From the NCBI GenBank assembly GCA_001769855.1, contig MEPP01000006.1:57536-121535 (forward strand): DNA of 64,000 bases. Direction: 5' to 3'. The first letter of the stretch is position 1. Every line of letters begins with the position of its first letter. This document shows, piece after piece, positions 1-8,645 of the stretch. The notes under the pieces were generated by a model. It ran no database searches. It had not been told where the DNA came from and worked only from the letters and a program-made list of their open reading frames with translations. Made by a program: the position numbers and the translations under genes. Source of the DNA: Bdellovibrionales bacterium GWA2_49_15 (GTDB taxonomy: Bacteria > Bdellovibrionota > Bacteriovoracia > Bacteriovoracales > Bacteriovoracaceae).

Positions 1-535
1 TCAAAACCTCATGGAATGTTTGCCATTTTTCATCTTGCTTGGATAAAACAGGATTTGCCGTAGGCCATGGAATCTTGATGGTGCGGTCATTCCAGATTAT
101 CCCCTGATTGTGCTCGGGCGAATAGTACTCATCAACTTTATAAATCACATGGCAATCTTCAACCAAGGTGCAAAAACCGTGTGCGAACCCTCTTGGAATC
201 AGCACCTGATGATGATTCTGATCAGAGAGCTCAAAGGTTATAAACTTACCGAAACTTTTCGACTCGCGCCTGATATCCACGACAACATCCAAAACTGCGC
301 CCTTGATCACGCGGACTAACTTGGCTTGGGCCATGGGGGCTTTCTGGAAATGGAGGGCCCTGATGGTGTACTTCTGCACTGAAAAGGAGTGATTATCCTG
401 AACGAAATTATAATTTAAACCATTTTCTTGCATGCGTTTAAGGTTGAAGCTTTCCTGGAAAAAACCACGATTATCTTGAAAAACCTGGGGAACAATTAAC
501 TTAACTTCGGGAAAGTCAGTTTCAATTACCTTCAT
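1..535 (-). CDS. rfbC: dTDP-4-dehydrorhamnose 3,5-epimerase, C-terminal end cut by window edge
   Basis: Seen: translating the minus strand from the ATG at 535 gives MKVIETDFPEVKLIVPQVF, then the cupin-fold signatures RALHFQ, VVVDIR and IPRGFAHGF. These are hallmarks of RfbC/RmlC. About 178 codons are visible. The family is about 180-190 residues, so only a few residues are missing past position 1. Known role: epimerises C3 and C5 of dTDP-4-keto-6-deoxyglucose on the way to dTDP-L-rhamnose, in the cytosol. The start overlaps the stop of the upstream gene in an ATGA arrangement, so the two are probably cotranscribed and translationally coupled. Other rml genes, if present, should lie left of the window. 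Confidence 0.93.
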   Translation of the reverse strand, partial: MKVIETDFPEVKLIVPQVFQDNRGFFQESFNLKRMQENGLNYNFVQDNHSFSVQKYTIRALHFQKAPMAQAKLVRVIKGAVLDVVVDIRRESKSFGKFITFELSDQNHHQVLIPRGFAHGFCTLVEDCHVIYKVDEYYSPEHNQGIIWNDRTIKIPWPTANPVLSKQDEKWQTFHEVL

Positions 536-2091
536 ATTTTTCCTTCTCCCTCTTCCGCCACATACGATGAAATTTTTCCCTCAACAATAAATTGATAGGC
601 AAAGAGTCGAGGCCATATCCTGGCACACGCATAATACATTCGATCCAGGGCACGAAGAACTTTACTTTTTCCGATCGACTCGAAAACCACCTCAAACGGA
701 AGTCCCGTCGGCCGTACGCTGGTTACGATGTATCCGCATCGTTCCATCAGTTGAATAATGGTACTCAAGGTGTAAAAACGCACATGGGTTTCGTCCAAAG
801 TCCCTTTGGGGCCATAATTAAAACGACCGACCAGGAGTGACAACCGATAAAACCAGATCGCAATATTGGGAACGGAAACAATAATTTTTCCATCTTCTTT
901 TACAAAACGTTGGATGTATTGGAGCATTCCGGGGGCGTTCCTCACGTGTTCCACCACGTCGGCCAGGATAATGTAATCAAATTCACGTTTGAACTGAAGC
1001 TCTCGATAATTTTCTAAATTGACCTGAAAATACTGCTCGCACTTTGCCATGACCTTTTCTTTGGGAACCATGTCAACACAAACGGAACGAACACCTTTTT
1101 GCAAAAGTGAATCCGTTAACAATCCATTGCTGGAACCAAGATCGAGGGCCTTGCCAGGATTACTGATTCCTAAAAGGATTTGCTCATGGGAACTATAAGG
1201 ACTGCGTTTTCTCGTGTAGTGAAACTCACTGGAAACGAGATACCGGCTTCGTCTAAGGACGTGCAGTTGGTGCAGTCTATATTCTAAAATTGAGAGGCAA
1301 ACATCCTTGGCGTATTTGAAACCGTTCACATTACAGACTTCGTCACCATAAAATGTCTTTATGGGAATCTCGGTGATTGAAATCCCCAGCGCGCGACACT
1401 GGATGATGATTTGGGTATCAAAGTGAAATTCGTTGGTATTCTCTTCGAAAGGAATATTTTTTAAAATTCGGGTCGAATAAAGGCGATAGCCTGAGTGAAA
1501 TTCCGATAAATGCGTGCCGATAATAAAATTCTCAAAGGCGGTTAAGACCTGATTCCCCATCCATTTATAAAAAGGCATCCCCCCTTTGAGCGCATCAACT
1601 CGGTTGAGCATTCTGGAGCCGAAGACCACCTGGGCATCGTTTTCAAAAATGGGAAGAAGTAGATCGGGAATATACTCAGGAGCGTACTGCCCATCACCGT
1701 GAAGCATCACCACGAAATCAAGACCCTTATTAATGGCATAGCGATAGCCTACTTTTTGATTTCCCCCATAACCTAAATTAATCGAATTTTTATAAATATT
1801 AAGCTTCGATTTCAAATTCGGATTGGCCAGCAACTCATTGGCGGTCTCAAAGGTGCGATCAGGACTAGCATCATCAAAAATATATATCTCTTCGATGGCA
1901 TCATAAAGTTCCGTGGGAATGCGAGAGACAGTTTTTTGAATATGGGCAGAGGCATTGTAGCTGATCACAAAAATGCCAATTTTTGGGAAGGCCTTGCCTA
2001 ATTTCTTCTTATGTTCATAAATTCGAGCAATCTTGCTGTGATCAACGGGAAACTGAACAGCTTGTCCGCGCCGATTAACCTGTGTATCCAT
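532..2091 (-). CDS. Bifunctional GT2 glycosyltransferase fused to a SAM methyltransferase
   Basis: A 519-residue protein with two domains. Residues about 35-270 are a GT-A family 2 glycosyltransferase of the dolichol-phosphate-mannose-synthase type: IGIFVISYN near the start, the acidic IFDDASPDRT, and HGDGQYAPE as the metal-binding loop. Residues about 315-500 are a class I methyltransferase: ALDLGSSNG is the SAM-binding glycine motif, then LADVVEHV and a late HVRFYT typical of UbiG-like sugar or lipid methyltransferases. No transmembrane segment is apparent. The fusion suggests that one protein transfers a sugar and methylates the product or a nearby residue (inference). It precedes rfbC with a 4-bp overlap. 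The 5' region faces the divergent gene at 2191. Confidence 0.88.
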   Translation of the reverse strand: MDTQVNRRGQAVQFPVDHSKIARIYEHKKKLGKAFPKIGIFVISYNASAHIQKTVSRIPTELYDAIEEIYIFDDASPDRTFETANELLANPNLKSKLNIYKNSINLGYGGNQKVGYRYAINKGLDFVVMLHGDGQYAPEYIPDLLLPIFENDAQVVFGSRMLNRVDALKGGMPFYKWMGNQVLTAFENFIIGTHLSEFHSGYRLYSTRILKNIPFEENTNEFHFDTQIIIQCRALGISITEIPIKTFYGDEVCNVNGFKYAKDVCLSILEYRLHQLHVLRRSRYLVSSEFHYTRKRSPYSSHEQILLGISNPGKALDLGSSNGLLTDSLLQKGVRSVCVDMVPKEKVMAKCEQYFQVNLENYRELQFKREFDYIILADVVEHVRNAPGMLQYIQRFVKEDGKIIVSVPNIAIWFYRLSLLVGRFNYGPKGTLDETHVRFYTLSTIIQLMERCGYIVTSVRPTGLPFEVVFESIGKSKVLRALDRMYYACARIWPRLFAYQFIVEGKISSYVAEEGEGKI

Positions 2092-2134
2092 TGCAACCTC
2101 TTGTTGTGTCCTTCAGTTCTAACATAGAGCACGA

Positions 2135-2184
2135 ATCATGAAAAACCTTTTATTTTTGCCAAAATTCAGAACATCTTTCATGAT
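2135..2184. repeat. 9-bp inverted repeat in a divergent intergenic region
   Basis: ATCATGAAA (2135-2143) and its exact complement TTTCATGAT (2176-2184) flank 32 nt in the space between the divergent genes at 2091 and 2191. The loop is too long for a terminator, so a regulator-binding pair or chance are both possible. The right arm sits just upstream of the ATG at 2191. Confidence 0.3.
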
Positions 2185-2190
2185 GATAGG

Positions 2191-3624
2191 ATGCAAAATT
2201 CATTCATAAATAAGCTCAAAAGTTACCCCGTCATGCCCTGGATTGTGATTTTCGTTTTTCTCGCCATGTTTTCCCGAACTGGCGGTGGAACCAACGAATA
2301 TTCTCGCTATACGACGCTCAGGGCCATGAGTGACCAGCAAACTTTTAAGATCAATGACTACGTTTCCTGGACCATTGATTGGGCACAAACGCCGGACGGC
2401 TCATACTACTCAAATAAGGCGCCCGGACCGATGTTTTTGGCCTTCCCGATATTTTATCTTATGGAGCAAATCACTAAGTTTGATAAAAAAGAAATATTCG
2501 AGACCAAAATTGATCCAGTATCCGGAAAAAGTCGGACGATTCGGACCAAAATTCCCGGGCCAACAACAAGGGCGATCATCGCTCTCGTGACTCAAATTAT
2601 TCCCATTGCCATTCTGACTTTTCTCTTAGGTCATTTTTTGCTTCACCACGGCGTCCCGATTTGGGGCGTTCATTTCATGGCCGTGGCTTTTTTATTTGGC
2701 AATACAGCTTCGATGTTTGCAAATATTTTTTTTGGACACGCACTCACCGCTTGTCTGCTTCTATTCAGTCACTATTTCTTGCTCCAAAAAAAACCGCTGC
2801 TGGTTGGACTCTTTTTTGGCTTTGCCCTCCTTGGGGATTATACCGTGGCCCTTCTGGCTCCCTTGGTGCTCATGAACCTCATCCTCGCCAATCCTAAAAA
2901 ATATCGATGGATGGGTGAGTTGTTGGCGGGAGGTTTAGTGCCCGGACTCTTATGGTGCTGGTATCACATCAGTGCCTGCGGCAGTCCCTTTGTCATTCCT
3001 GCCCATTTTCAAAATCCAATGTGGCAGGATATGAAGCACGAGACCCATAATCTTTGGGGGCTTTTCGTCTTACAAATTCGCTGGGACATTATTTATCAGT
3101 TACTTTTTGGAAGCATGCGAGGCATCTTATTCACTCAACCGTGGGTATTGTGCCTCATTCCCGTGCCCTTCCTCCTTTACAAGAAAATCTTTCAGGATAA
3201 AACACTTTTAACCACGGCGATCCTGAGTCTGTTCGGACTTCTTTTTTTGCTTATCATGAATTCGAGTTTTGGTGGTTGGCATGGTGGACACACCTCCGGC
3301 CCGCGATATCTATCCATGGTCTTTCCCCTTTTTGCCCTTTTGGCTGCCCTGCTTTATGGTTATTTACCGCGATGGTACCGTGTGCTTCTTTGGGCGGGCC
3401 TCATTCCTGCCGTAGTTCTCCGGGCCCTCATTTATGGCAGCACTCCGCTCGCCCATGAGCAACCTATCTGGCCTTTTCTCTATAACTTTATGATTGGTGA
3501 AAGTGACAATAAGGGAATAGTACGTTTTGGTTTTCTACTAATGACTTTATGTATTGGACTGCTGGTGGTCTGGCTACAAGCTAGAAAAAAGTTGCTTCAC
3601 ACAGGTCAGGACATCATCAACTGA
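2191..3624 (+). CDS. Polytopic membrane protein, probable GT-C type glycosyltransferase
   Basis: A 477-residue protein with about 10-11 hydrophobic segments, the first at residues 15-28 and the last at about 445-465. The first long loop contains FKINDYVSWTIDWA, then YYSNKAPG. A loop of acidic and aromatic residues after TM1 is the usual layout of lipid-phosphosugar-dependent GT-C enzymes (known for the class), so use of a polyprenyl-phosphate sugar at the periplasmic face is inferred. No close family is recognised. The start ATG follows GATAGG, a modest ribosome site. Its last 51 bp overlap, tail to tail, the 3' end of the GT9 gene on the other strand. Confidence 0.72.
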   Translation: MQNSFINKLKSYPVMPWIVIFVFLAMFSRTGGGTNEYSRYTTLRAMSDQQTFKINDYVSWTIDWAQTPDGSYYSNKAPGPMFLAFPIFYLMEQITKFDKKEIFETKIDPVSGKSRTIRTKIPGPTTRAIIALVTQIIPIAILTFLLGHFLLHHGVPIWGVHFMAVAFLFGNTASMFANIFFGHALTACLLLFSHYFLLQKKPLLVGLFFGFALLGDYTVALLAPLVLMNLILANPKKYRWMGELLAGGLVPGLLWCWYHISACGSPFVIPAHFQNPMWQDMKHETHNLWGLFVLQIRWDIIYQLLFGSMRGILFTQPWVLCLIPVPFLLYKKIFQDKTLLTTAILSLFGLLFLLIMNSSFGGWHGGHTSGPRYLSMVFPLFALLAALLYGYLPRWYRVLLWAGLIPAVVLRALIYGSTPLAHEQPIWPFLYNFMIGESDNKGIVRFGFLLMTLCIGLLVVWLQARKKLLHTGQDIIN

Positions 3625-4590
3625 AAAGGTCTTTAAACATACCATTGATTCACAGGTCGATAGTCCGCAATAATGCGCCGTCTGAGTGCGACACGCCAGC
3701 GGGTCTAAAAAGAAAAAGGCATGCTTTTTGTTGTCGTAAGGATGCCACTCCATCGGTGGTTCCGGTCCAAAGAAGGTCCAGGTTGGGAGCCCGACGGCGA
3801 CGGCCAGATGCTTGAGTCCTGTATCATTACCAATATAGGCAGAAGATGCGGCAAAGTATTCGGGTAAATCCTGGAGGGACAAATTTATAATTTCAACCTC
3901 GCCAGAGATTTGCAGCGCATGCAGGCGGTTTTTAATCTCCAGATCTGCCGCCGACGTGGAGAGGGGTATGGCGATCTTGCATGCGGGAAATGTGCGTATC
4001 ATTTTCTGGGCAAGGGCGACGTAATTTTCTAAGGGCCACATTTTTGTCATCCTGGTGGCCACAACCCCAAAGATTAATCGCTGTTTTTTAGGACCTCCTG
4101 AAATCTTCAACTGCGGGCAGAAGTCGAGGTAGGAGGGACAAGGTTGTTGTCGATCAGTAAGCAGGGAAAAAACTCCGTCCAAATCACGCTGAATAACAGG
4201 TTTAATGATCCCCTGGTCAAGAATTTTCCCGGGTGCCTTTTGGTGGTGATTATGAAAAGAATAGGGCACGCCCTTCACGCGACTATAAATTGAAAAAAAT
4301 TTTTCCGTTCTCCCTGATTGAAACATTTCGTAAATCAATCCAGGGTGAAGCTTGGCAATTTGCTGCCATGTCTTTATCCAGCCGGTCACATTTTCCAAAT
4401 CCAACGGTAAAATTTTATCAAACGCCCCGGTGACATTGCGATAGAGCGGGGCGACCCAGGCCGGAACGCCATAAATGATTTCACTGGCGGGATATAAAGA
4501 TTTTAAATATTGAACAGTGCCGAGTCCAATAAGCGAATCCCCTAAAGCACGATACTTTAAAATCAAGATCCGATCAGGGTGATTTTCCAT
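3574..4590 (-). CDS. Glycosyltransferase family 9, heptosyltransferase-like
   Basis: 338 residues from the ATG at 4590. A longer TTG-initiated version to 4629 is possible but would touch the divergent start. The N-terminal RILILKYRALGDSLIG is the family 9 opening. The C-terminal domain has GNDTGLKHLAVAVGLPT followed by FFGPEPPMEWHPY, the classic donor-binding region of ADP-heptose:LPS heptosyltransferases. Two GT-B Rossmann halves are expected. Known role for the family: transfer of heptose or a related sugar onto LPS core or surface polysaccharide at the cytosolic face. The actual donor here is unknown. The C-terminal coding end overlaps the convergent membrane-protein gene by 51 bp. Confidence 0.88.
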   Translation of the reverse strand: MENHPDRILILKYRALGDSLIGLGTVQYLKSLYPASEIIYGVPAWVAPLYRNVTGAFDKILPLDLENVTGWIKTWQQIAKLHPGLIYEMFQSGRTEKFFSIYSRVKGVPYSFHNHHQKAPGKILDQGIIKPVIQRDLDGVFSLLTDRQQPCPSYLDFCPQLKISGGPKKQRLIFGVVATRMTKMWPLENYVALAQKMIRTFPACKIAIPLSTSAADLEIKNRLHALQISGEVEIINLSLQDLPEYFAASSAYIGNDTGLKHLAVAVGLPTWTFFGPEPPMEWHPYDNKKHAFFFLDPLACRTQTAHYCGLSTCESMVCLKTFSVDDVLTCVKQLFSSL

Positions 4591-4628
4591 GTGATGACTT
4601 ATCTGGCCTCGTAGGCCATAATATACCA

Positions 4629-5390
4629 ATGATTAAAATTAGTGGCGTGATTATAGCGTTCAATGAAGAAAAGCACATAGAACGTTGCATAAACACCCTC
4701 AAAAGTCTCTGTGATGAAGTTATTGTGGTGGACTCTTTTTCCACTGATAAAACGCCTGAAATCTGCCGATCTCTTGGTGTTCAGTTTTATACCCATGCCT
4801 TCACTGGACATATCGAACAGAAGAACTATGCCATGAGTTTGGCCAAACACGACTATGTTTTAAGTCTTGATGCAGATGAGGCCTTGAGTGATGAGTTGCA
4901 ACGTTCGATCGCCGAGTGCAAAAGTGCCACCCCACATTCCGCCTATAGCTTTAATCGTCTGACCAACTACTGCGGCCATTGGGTGCGACACTGCGACTGG
5001 TATCCCGATGTTAAAGTGCGTTTATGGCGCAAAGATCTGGGGCATTGGGGGGGTATCAACCCGCATGATATTGTCGAGCTGAAGGCCGGGGCCACGACCC
5101 GGCACCTCGCCGGAGACCTGCTTCATTACAGCTATGACACAATTTCTTCCCATGTCACTCAAACCAACAAATTTACCACCATTGCGGCCCAGGCACTCTT
5201 TAAGCAAAATCGTCAATCAAGCCTGCTTAAAATTTATACCAGGCCACCTTTAAAATTTTTAAAAGATTATTTTTTGCGTTTAGGTTTTCTGGATGGGCAT
5301 TACGGGTTTATCATCTGCTTCATCAACGCCCTGTCCGCACTCTTAAAATATTCCAAGTTATACGAACTCCAACGTAACCGAGAAATATGA
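4629..5390 (+). CDS. GT2 glycosyltransferase, WaaE/KdtX type
   Basis: 253 residues, the normal size for the LPS-core beta-1,4-glucosyltransferase-like group. ISGVIIAFNEEKHIERC opens the GT-A fold, VVDSFSTDKT gives the first acidic site and LSLDADEAL the DXD-like metal site. The tail has SLLKIYTRPPLKFLKDYFLRLGFLDG, the amphipathic segment typical of this group. Expected role: transfer of a hexose to LPS core or a lipid-linked glycan at the inner membrane (family knowledge; acceptor unknown). Its TGA overlaps the next ATG as ATGA, so it is coupled to the GT4 gene downstream. Confidence 0.88.
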   Translation: MIKISGVIIAFNEEKHIERCINTLKSLCDEVIVVDSFSTDKTPEICRSLGVQFYTHAFTGHIEQKNYAMSLAKHDYVLSLDADEALSDELQRSIAECKSATPHSAYSFNRLTNYCGHWVRHCDWYPDVKVRLWRKDLGHWGGINPHDIVELKAGATTRHLAGDLLHYSYDTISSHVTQTNKFTTIAAQALFKQNRQSSLLKIYTRPPLKFLKDYFLRLGFLDGHYGFIICFINALSALLKYSKLYELQRNREI

Positions 5391-6361
5391 AGATAGTCTT
5401 CCAGCACGACCATCCCCTCCCCATCAAAACTTACGGGGGAACAGAACGAATCATGTTCTGGCACATGAAGGAACTCGTTCGCCAAGGCCATCACGTGGTG
5501 CTGATCGGGCATCCCAATTCATCCGTTGAAGCTCATGGCATCTCCCACGTTAAAATGGCACGAGAGGACCACAACAACTGGAAACATCTCGTCCCAAAAG
5601 ATGCCGATGTTATTCACCTGCAGTACAACCACACTGTGGACCTTCCTATCCCAACCATTAATACCGTTCATGGCAACGGACAAATGGGCGAATATTTTTC
5701 TAAAAACTCCGTTTTTGTTTCCAACTCTCATGCCCGTAATCACGGCTCAGATATTTACATTCATAATGCACTGGATTTTTCCGAATACCCTTCCCCCGAC
5801 CTGACTCGGGAGGGATGGGACAACTTTCTCTTCCTGGCCAAGGCCTCTTGGAAAGTGAAAAATCTCAAAGGTGCGGTTCACGCCTGTAAAACGGCGAAGA
5901 AAAAGCTCCATGTTGCCGGTGGCCGTTACTGGTGGCCTTCACGTTTTGTCACCAGCTATGGTCAGGTGGGCGGCGAGCAGAAGTTGAAAATAATGAGTCA
6001 ATGTGACGCCCTCATTTTCCCCGTGCGTTGGCACGAGCCCTTTGGCATCGCGATCATCGAAGCATGGGCCATGGGCCTTCCCGTTTTGGCTTCGTGCCAC
6101 GGCTGTCCGGCCGAAATCATCACACCAGCGGTCGGGGCAGTTTATCGCACGGAAGAAGACCTGATTCAGGGACTGAGAGTGAAGCCGGCGGTCTCCCAAG
6201 CGGCCCAAATTCGGCAATTTGCTCAGCAAAATTTTGCCATCGCCGGATACACCGAGCGATATCTCGCTCTCTATAAAAAAATTATTAACGGCGAGCAACT
6301 TGGCCAACGTCAACCTTGCTGGGCGCGACCGGAATCGGCACAACATGTTTTACCCTTTTAA
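5387..6361 (+). CDS. GT4 family glycosyltransferase
   Basis: 324 residues with a GT-B fold. The N-terminal GGTERIMFWHMKELV is the glycine-rich acceptor-domain motif. The C-terminal EPFGIAIIEAWAMGLPVLAS is the E-x7-E nucleotide-sugar site of family 4. The inter-domain stretch is short (VHGNGQMGEYFSKNSVFVS). Retaining sugar transfer is expected from the family; donor and acceptor are unknown. It follows the WaaE-like gene with a 4-bp overlap and precedes the membrane-protein gene with a 17-bp overlap, forming a three-gene + strand operon. Confidence 0.88.
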   Translation: MKIVFQHDHPLPIKTYGGTERIMFWHMKELVRQGHHVVLIGHPNSSVEAHGISHVKMAREDHNNWKHLVPKDADVIHLQYNHTVDLPIPTINTVHGNGQMGEYFSKNSVFVSNSHARNHGSDIYIHNALDFSEYPSPDLTREGWDNFLFLAKASWKVKNLKGAVHACKTAKKKLHVAGGRYWWPSRFVTSYGQVGGEQKLKIMSQCDALIFPVRWHEPFGIAIIEAWAMGLPVLASCHGCPAEIITPAVGAVYRTEEDLIQGLRVKPAVSQAAQIRQFAQQNFAIAGYTERYLALYKKIINGEQLGQRQPCWARPESAQHVLPF

Positions 6362-7868
6362 ATTCTCGCAAAAATTGCTCATCGCGCTGGTTGTTCTCGC
6401 TCTTTCTTTCTTTGTCATTTTTCTGATCTCGATATTTCAGCTTTCTTGGGATTTTGGCGGGAAACTTTATTCCGATTTTCCCGATCGCGCCATTTGGCTT
6501 GGAGTGGCCTTTAGAGTCTTCAGTGGTCAGCTTCCCCACATTGATTTTGTCTCCACCATGGGCCCCGGGATGCCGCTGTTCTATGGGTGGGCCATGAAAA
6601 TTTTCGGGCCATACACAAGTAGCTTTCCACCCATTACCGCACTTACCATCCTCTCCTACGTGGGAGTTACGGGATTTTTGAACTACAAACGATGGCCTAT
6701 CGAGCTGACGGCGGCGCTGGCCCTCTTGGCCATCACCCATCTGGCGATGCCTTTTTTGAACTATAATTATCTCGGTTTTTATTTCTTGTTTTGCAGTATT
6801 TTAGAATATTTCACCTTTCAGAATGCCACCTCATACAGAAACTCTTCATGGTCTTTCGGGGTCTTGGCTGCTTTTGTTTTATTTTCAAAATATATTTTCT
6901 TCGCCTTTTCCGGAATTCTCTTTCTACTGGCCCTCACCAAGGCCCGCCCGACACGACAATGGCTTATCGGAGCGTCGTGTAGCTTTTTTGTGACTTTTAT
7001 ACTCTTTGCCTTTTTTTTCAACTTCGAGTTTGCCACGTTTTTCCATGATATCTCCATCTCGCGCAAAATTAGAGGGGACCTGGTGGTAAAAGAGTTTTTG
7101 GACCTGAAGATTCACAAGCGCTTTTTTCACAAATATATTTGGGGCATCCTGCTCTTTTTTGGAATGCATCTTCTTTTTAAGCTCAAGTTCCTCAAGCAAA
7201 AGGTCACTTTGGTTGATTTCCTCATTCCGGTGGTTTTCTTTATTGTGCAAAATGCCGTTATCCTCAGTTGTTCCAACTGGCCTTGGCCATATGCTAAGGA
7301 ATGGATGGCCGGTTTTGCTCTAGCGCAAATCTCTCTTTCACCAAAGGTCGAGGTAAAACCCTTCTTTGTCTCATTCATCGTACTTGCGATGCTCGCATGG
7401 TCCTCTTTATCGTTTTATGAAAAAATAATTCGAAATTCTGAAAAGGCCTGGGCCCTCAAAAACTATGCGGACCGAACGAACTGCGTGCCGATCCCTTCCT
7501 ATACCTGCGCCTTTGAGGATGGTCTCGAGCTGCTTGGAAAAAATCAGATTCAGGATAAATTGCTACTCAGTCTTACTTATGAAGACCCTTTCAATGTCTA
7601 TTTCAACCGGCCTGGAATAAAGGGTGATCTGACCCACTGGAGCCATACGGATAGTGTTTCCGAGCAGCATCACCCGGATGTGGCCAAGCTTCTTGGGCAA
7701 GTTTCTTTTGTTTTGGAACCAAAACAGTTTGCCTCTGATTTTCACCTTGAGGCCTATCGTCTTAAGCAAAAGATCTTTTATCCCGAGGTTCAGAGGACCT
7801 TTAAGATCATGGATCAGAACCGCTCGTGGGTGCTGTGGCAAAAAGCTGTTACCCAAGAAAAAAATTAG
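6345..7868 (+). CDS. Polytopic membrane protein, possible GT-C glycosyltransferase
   Basis: 507 residues from the ATG at 6345. An in-frame start at 6219 also exists but would overlap the preceding gene by 143 bp with a non-hydrophobic, non-domain-like extension, so it was not chosen. About ten membrane segments begin at residue 10. The loop after TM1 has DFVSTMGPGMP, the acidic-plus-GPG loop often seen in PMT/ArnT-like GT-C proteins. The last 120 residues look soluble and probably periplasmic. Role inferred: transfer of a lipid-linked sugar outside the membrane. The 3' end overlaps the convergent methyltransferase gene by 20 bp. Confidence 0.7.
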   Translation: MFYPFKFSQKLLIALVVLALSFFVIFLISIFQLSWDFGGKLYSDFPDRAIWLGVAFRVFSGQLPHIDFVSTMGPGMPLFYGWAMKIFGPYTSSFPPITALTILSYVGVTGFLNYKRWPIELTAALALLAITHLAMPFLNYNYLGFYFLFCSILEYFTFQNATSYRNSSWSFGVLAAFVLFSKYIFFAFSGILFLLALTKARPTRQWLIGASCSFFVTFILFAFFFNFEFATFFHDISISRKIRGDLVVKEFLDLKIHKRFFHKYIWGILLFFGMHLLFKLKFLKQKVTLVDFLIPVVFFIVQNAVILSCSNWPWPYAKEWMAGFALAQISLSPKVEVKPFFVSFIVLAMLAWSSLSFYEKIIRNSEKAWALKNYADRTNCVPIPSYTCAFEDGLELLGKNQIQDKLLLSLTYEDPFNVYFNRPGIKGDLTHWSHTDSVSEQHHPDVAKLLGQVSFVLEPKQFASDFHLEAYRLKQKIFYPEVQRTFKIMDQNRSWVLWQKAVTQEKN

Positions 7869-8589
7869 TCTCAAGCTCCTGCTTCACGGGATGTGAAAGA
7901 AATTCACCGTTATAAGAGCGAATCTTTTTGAGCTTTACAAAGATGGCCCAGGACATGTTTGGAAATAAGCGAGACAACGGCTTGGCCAGCCAGGGGGGGA
8001 AGGGATAAAAGTTACTTCCGGCATGATCAACTAACTCAAAACCGTCGGTAAAAATACCCGCGACTTTCAAAAGGTCCTCTTTGGTAAATCCCCTGAGGTG
8101 GGCCGAGGAGTTGCAAATCGCCGTGGGTTGACGCCCAAACAGAAGGAGAAGCCGGTTATGAAGAGAGGCCAAATTCGGCACCCCAATGATAAGATGCCCA
8201 CCGACCTTGAGGCATCGACTCATTTCGTGAAAAATCCAAAAGATCTCTTTGGCATGTTCTAGGGTCTGGTTCGAGATCATTAAATCCACGCACTCATCAG
8301 ACATGGGAATTCTTTCGCATTCAAAATTTATACTGAATACCTTGATCCCCCGCTCTCCGAGATAGCGAACATAATAGTCGTGGTGCTCAACACCAAAAAG
8401 CTCAACCTGGGGATGCCATTTTTTCACAGCGAGTAAATCGCCCCCAATTCCGGCACCGATGTCCAAAGCGGTTCGACAGTTGGAAACGCTTGCGATAAAC
8501 CTTTCGATCACCTTGCGGCCGTAGTTCAAACTTTTGTCGACTGAAAAAAATAGTGCCACAAATTTCCCCGCATAGACTGACTGCGACAT
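7849..8589 (-). CDS. Class I SAM-dependent methyltransferase
   Basis: 246 residues. ALDIGAGIGGDLLAV is the SAM-binding motif I, LFGVEHHDYYVRYL carries the acidic residue after beta-2, and LMISNQTLEHAKEIFWIFHEM is motif IV/post-IV of the Methyltransf_11 type. GGHLIIGVPNLASLHNRLLLL matches the group associated with polysaccharide clusters. Substrate cannot be read from sequence; a sugar hydroxyl or lipid-linked glycan is likely given the neighbours. It is a single minus-strand gene between two + strand glycan genes, with a 20-bp tail overlap on one side and 56 bp to the divergent gene on the other. Confidence 0.85.
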   Translation of the reverse strand: MSQSVYAGKFVALFFSVDKSLNYGRKVIERFIASVSNCRTALDIGAGIGGDLLAVKKWHPQVELFGVEHHDYYVRYLGERGIKVFSINFECERIPMSDECVDLMISNQTLEHAKEIFWIFHEMSRCLKVGGHLIIGVPNLASLHNRLLLLFGRQPTAICNSSAHLRGFTKEDLLKVAGIFTDGFELVDHAGSNFYPFPPWLAKPLSRLFPNMSWAIFVKLKKIRSYNGEFLSHPVKQELETNFFLG

Positions 8590-8645
8590 GCTTCTCGATC
8601 ATCATAACTCTATGATAAGTGCTGTATCAATCACAAATAATTTAA

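Noticed and set aside
110..319. Plus-strand frame inside rfbC
   Set aside because: It is a shadow of rfbC, whose protein has clear family motifs in the other strand.
6219..6344. Longer start for the membrane protein ending at 7868
   Set aside because: It overlaps the GT4 gene by 143 bp and adds a non-hydrophobic stretch; the ATG at 6345 begins directly before the first membrane helix.
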